NCBI GenBank assembly: GCA_002395775.1
Contig: DGUV01000031.1
Coordinates: 1-6,631 of the forward strand
Source: Prevotellaceae bacterium UBA4301
Lineage (GTDB): Bacteria; Bacteroidota; Bacteroidia; Bacteroidales; Bacteroidaceae
Direction of reading: 5' to 3'
Length of the DNA: 6,631 bases
Part shown: piece after piece, positions 5,855-6,631 of the stretch
How the letters are laid out: every line of letters starts with the position of its first letter
Numbering within the stretch: position 1 is the stretch's first letter
The notes under the pieces: model-generated
Databases searched by the model: none
Seen by the model: only the letters and a program-made list of their open reading frames with translations
Told to the model about the DNA's origin: nothing
Program-made: the position numbers and the translations under genes

Positions 5855-6631
5855 CTATTCCCTCGGTTGTAGGCTATGTCGGTACTCACTTGGCGACTGT
5901 CCAAGGTGTTTGGCGCAGTATCGACTGAAATAAGAGAGTGTGGAGAAATTCATGCGATAGGCTATCTGGGTGAGCGAGAGACGTTCGTCATTCAGATAGT
6001 CTTTCAGTATAGGTATCGTGTAACGGTCGATGTAGGAGGTGACGCTGTGCCCCGTCATGCGGCGCACGGTCTCAGAAAGGTACTTAGGCGAAACGTTGAG
6101 TCGCTCGGCATAGTAGCTCACCTCGCGCTCTGTCTGGCTGATGCCAGTGGAGAGGATCGCCATGAGTTGCTTGACGATGTATGCTGTGCGGTCGGTGTGT
6201 GTGCCCGTTGCGTCTCGCCGTACATGTGTATCGAATATGTCGTACATCATTGTGAGACAGAGGCTTCCCATCAGTTCGCGGTAGAACTGGTGGTGCTGGT
6301 CGTCCATTCGGTCACGCAGGCGGTGGAAATCGTTGAGCAGGTGCTGTGCCTGTTCGTCGGTGAGACTGATGACGGGGTCTTGGTTCAGTGATATACTACC
6401 TCCGATGCTGTAATTGTTCGACGGCAGCAGACTCTGCAGGAACTTGTAGTCGGCAGCAAACCATTCGACTTGTAGATTGGAATGTGCAGCGAGGTTGCTG
6501 ATGCGATTGGGCATAGGTATGACCACGAGGTCGTTTTTCACAATGTGGTAACATTTCTCGTTGAACACGAAGCTCCCCTCCCCTGCCATGCAAAGGAGAT
6601 GCATGCAGCTGTGGCTCAACTCACGCGCGTT
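5855..6631 (-). CDS. AraC/XylS-family transcriptional regulator (N-terminus outside window)
   Basis: The minus-strand frame is open from the right edge to a TAG at 5857-5855, giving 258 visible residues. A TTG at 6619 could be proposed as a start, but the sequence upstream stays open and the first visible residues already lie within the sensor domain, so the true start is probably outside. Visible residues 1-85 resemble the AraC cupin-like ligand-binding domain (CMAGEGSFVFNEKCYHIVKN, then DLVVIPMPNR). A helical linker follows (about 90-165). The C-terminal domain has two helix-turn-helix motifs: about 170-194 (YYAERLNVSPKYLSETVRRM) and about 218-251 (LTQIAYRMNFSTLSYFSRYC, ending G-Q-S-P-S-E-Y-R, the usual AraC signature). 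It is convergent with the DUF2271 gene across the repeat region. The ligand and targets are unknown; a link to arabinose or GH51 control is not shown by the sequence. Confidence 0.92.
   Translation of the reverse strand, partial: NARELSHSCMHLLCMAGEGSFVFNEKCYHIVKNDLVVIPMPNRISNLAAHSNLQVEWFAADYKFLQSLLPSNNYSIGGSISLNQDPVISLTDEQAQHLLNDFHRLRDRMDDQHHQFYRELMGSLCLTMMYDIFDTHVRRDATGTHTDRTAYIVKQLMAILSTGISQTEREVSYYAERLNVSPKYLSETVRRMTGHSVTSYIDRYTIPILKDYLNDERLSLTQIAYRMNFSTLSYFSRYCAKHLGQSPSEYRHSLQPRE

Noticed and set aside
5876..6391. A 171-codon plus-strand open frame opposite the AraC-type gene
   Set aside because: The opposite strand encodes a well-matched AraC HTH domain; the plus-strand translation shows no domain and has no promoter or ribosome site.

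Overview
The window looks like a chromosome segment from a gut- or rumen-type Bacteroidetes, most likely the Prevotella/Segatella group. The evidence is two TAnnTTTG-type -7 promoter boxes in the divergent intergenic region, weak or absent Shine-Dalgarno sequences, short Sec signal peptides ending in A-Q, and a typical gene set: a secreted GH51 arabinofuranosidase, a repeat-rich secreted adhesin-like protein, a DUF2271 protein and an AraC-type regulator. Coding DNA is moderately GC-rich and the spacers are strongly AT-rich. The genus is an inference.

Layout. (1) Positions 1-1260, minus strand: the 5' part of a large secreted protein that runs off the left edge. (2) 1261-1553: a divergent intergenic region with a promoter on each strand and, inside the plus-strand leader, a stretch that reads like the C-terminal end of a beta-carbonic anhydrase. 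(3) 1554-4010, plus: a multidomain GH51 alpha-L-arabinofuranosidase. (4) 4011-4431: no convincing gene, but a long imperfect hairpin and four tandem copies of a 77-79-bp unit that run up to the next gene. (5) 4432-4806, plus: a small FlK-like hotdog thioesterase. (6) 4864-5469, plus: an exported DUF2271 protein with a D-x-x-T-G-A-T motif of the kind flavinylated by ApbE. (7) 5470-5854: a convergent intergenic region made of inverted and direct repeats. (8) 5855-6631, minus: an AraC-family regulator whose N-terminus lies beyond the right edge.

The arabinofuranosidase probably trims arabinose side chains from plant arabinan or arabinoxylan in the periplasm or at the cell surface. The divergent secreted protein, with possible glycan-binding domains, could act in the same polysaccharide context, but no SusC/SusD pair is visible. 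The thioesterase and DUF2271 genes are 57 bp apart and may be co-transcribed; nothing ties them to arabinose metabolism. The most interesting points are the candidate flavinylation site in the DUF2271 protein, the two repeat arrays, and the possible carbonic anhydrase remnant. I do not see a clear new multi-gene system.
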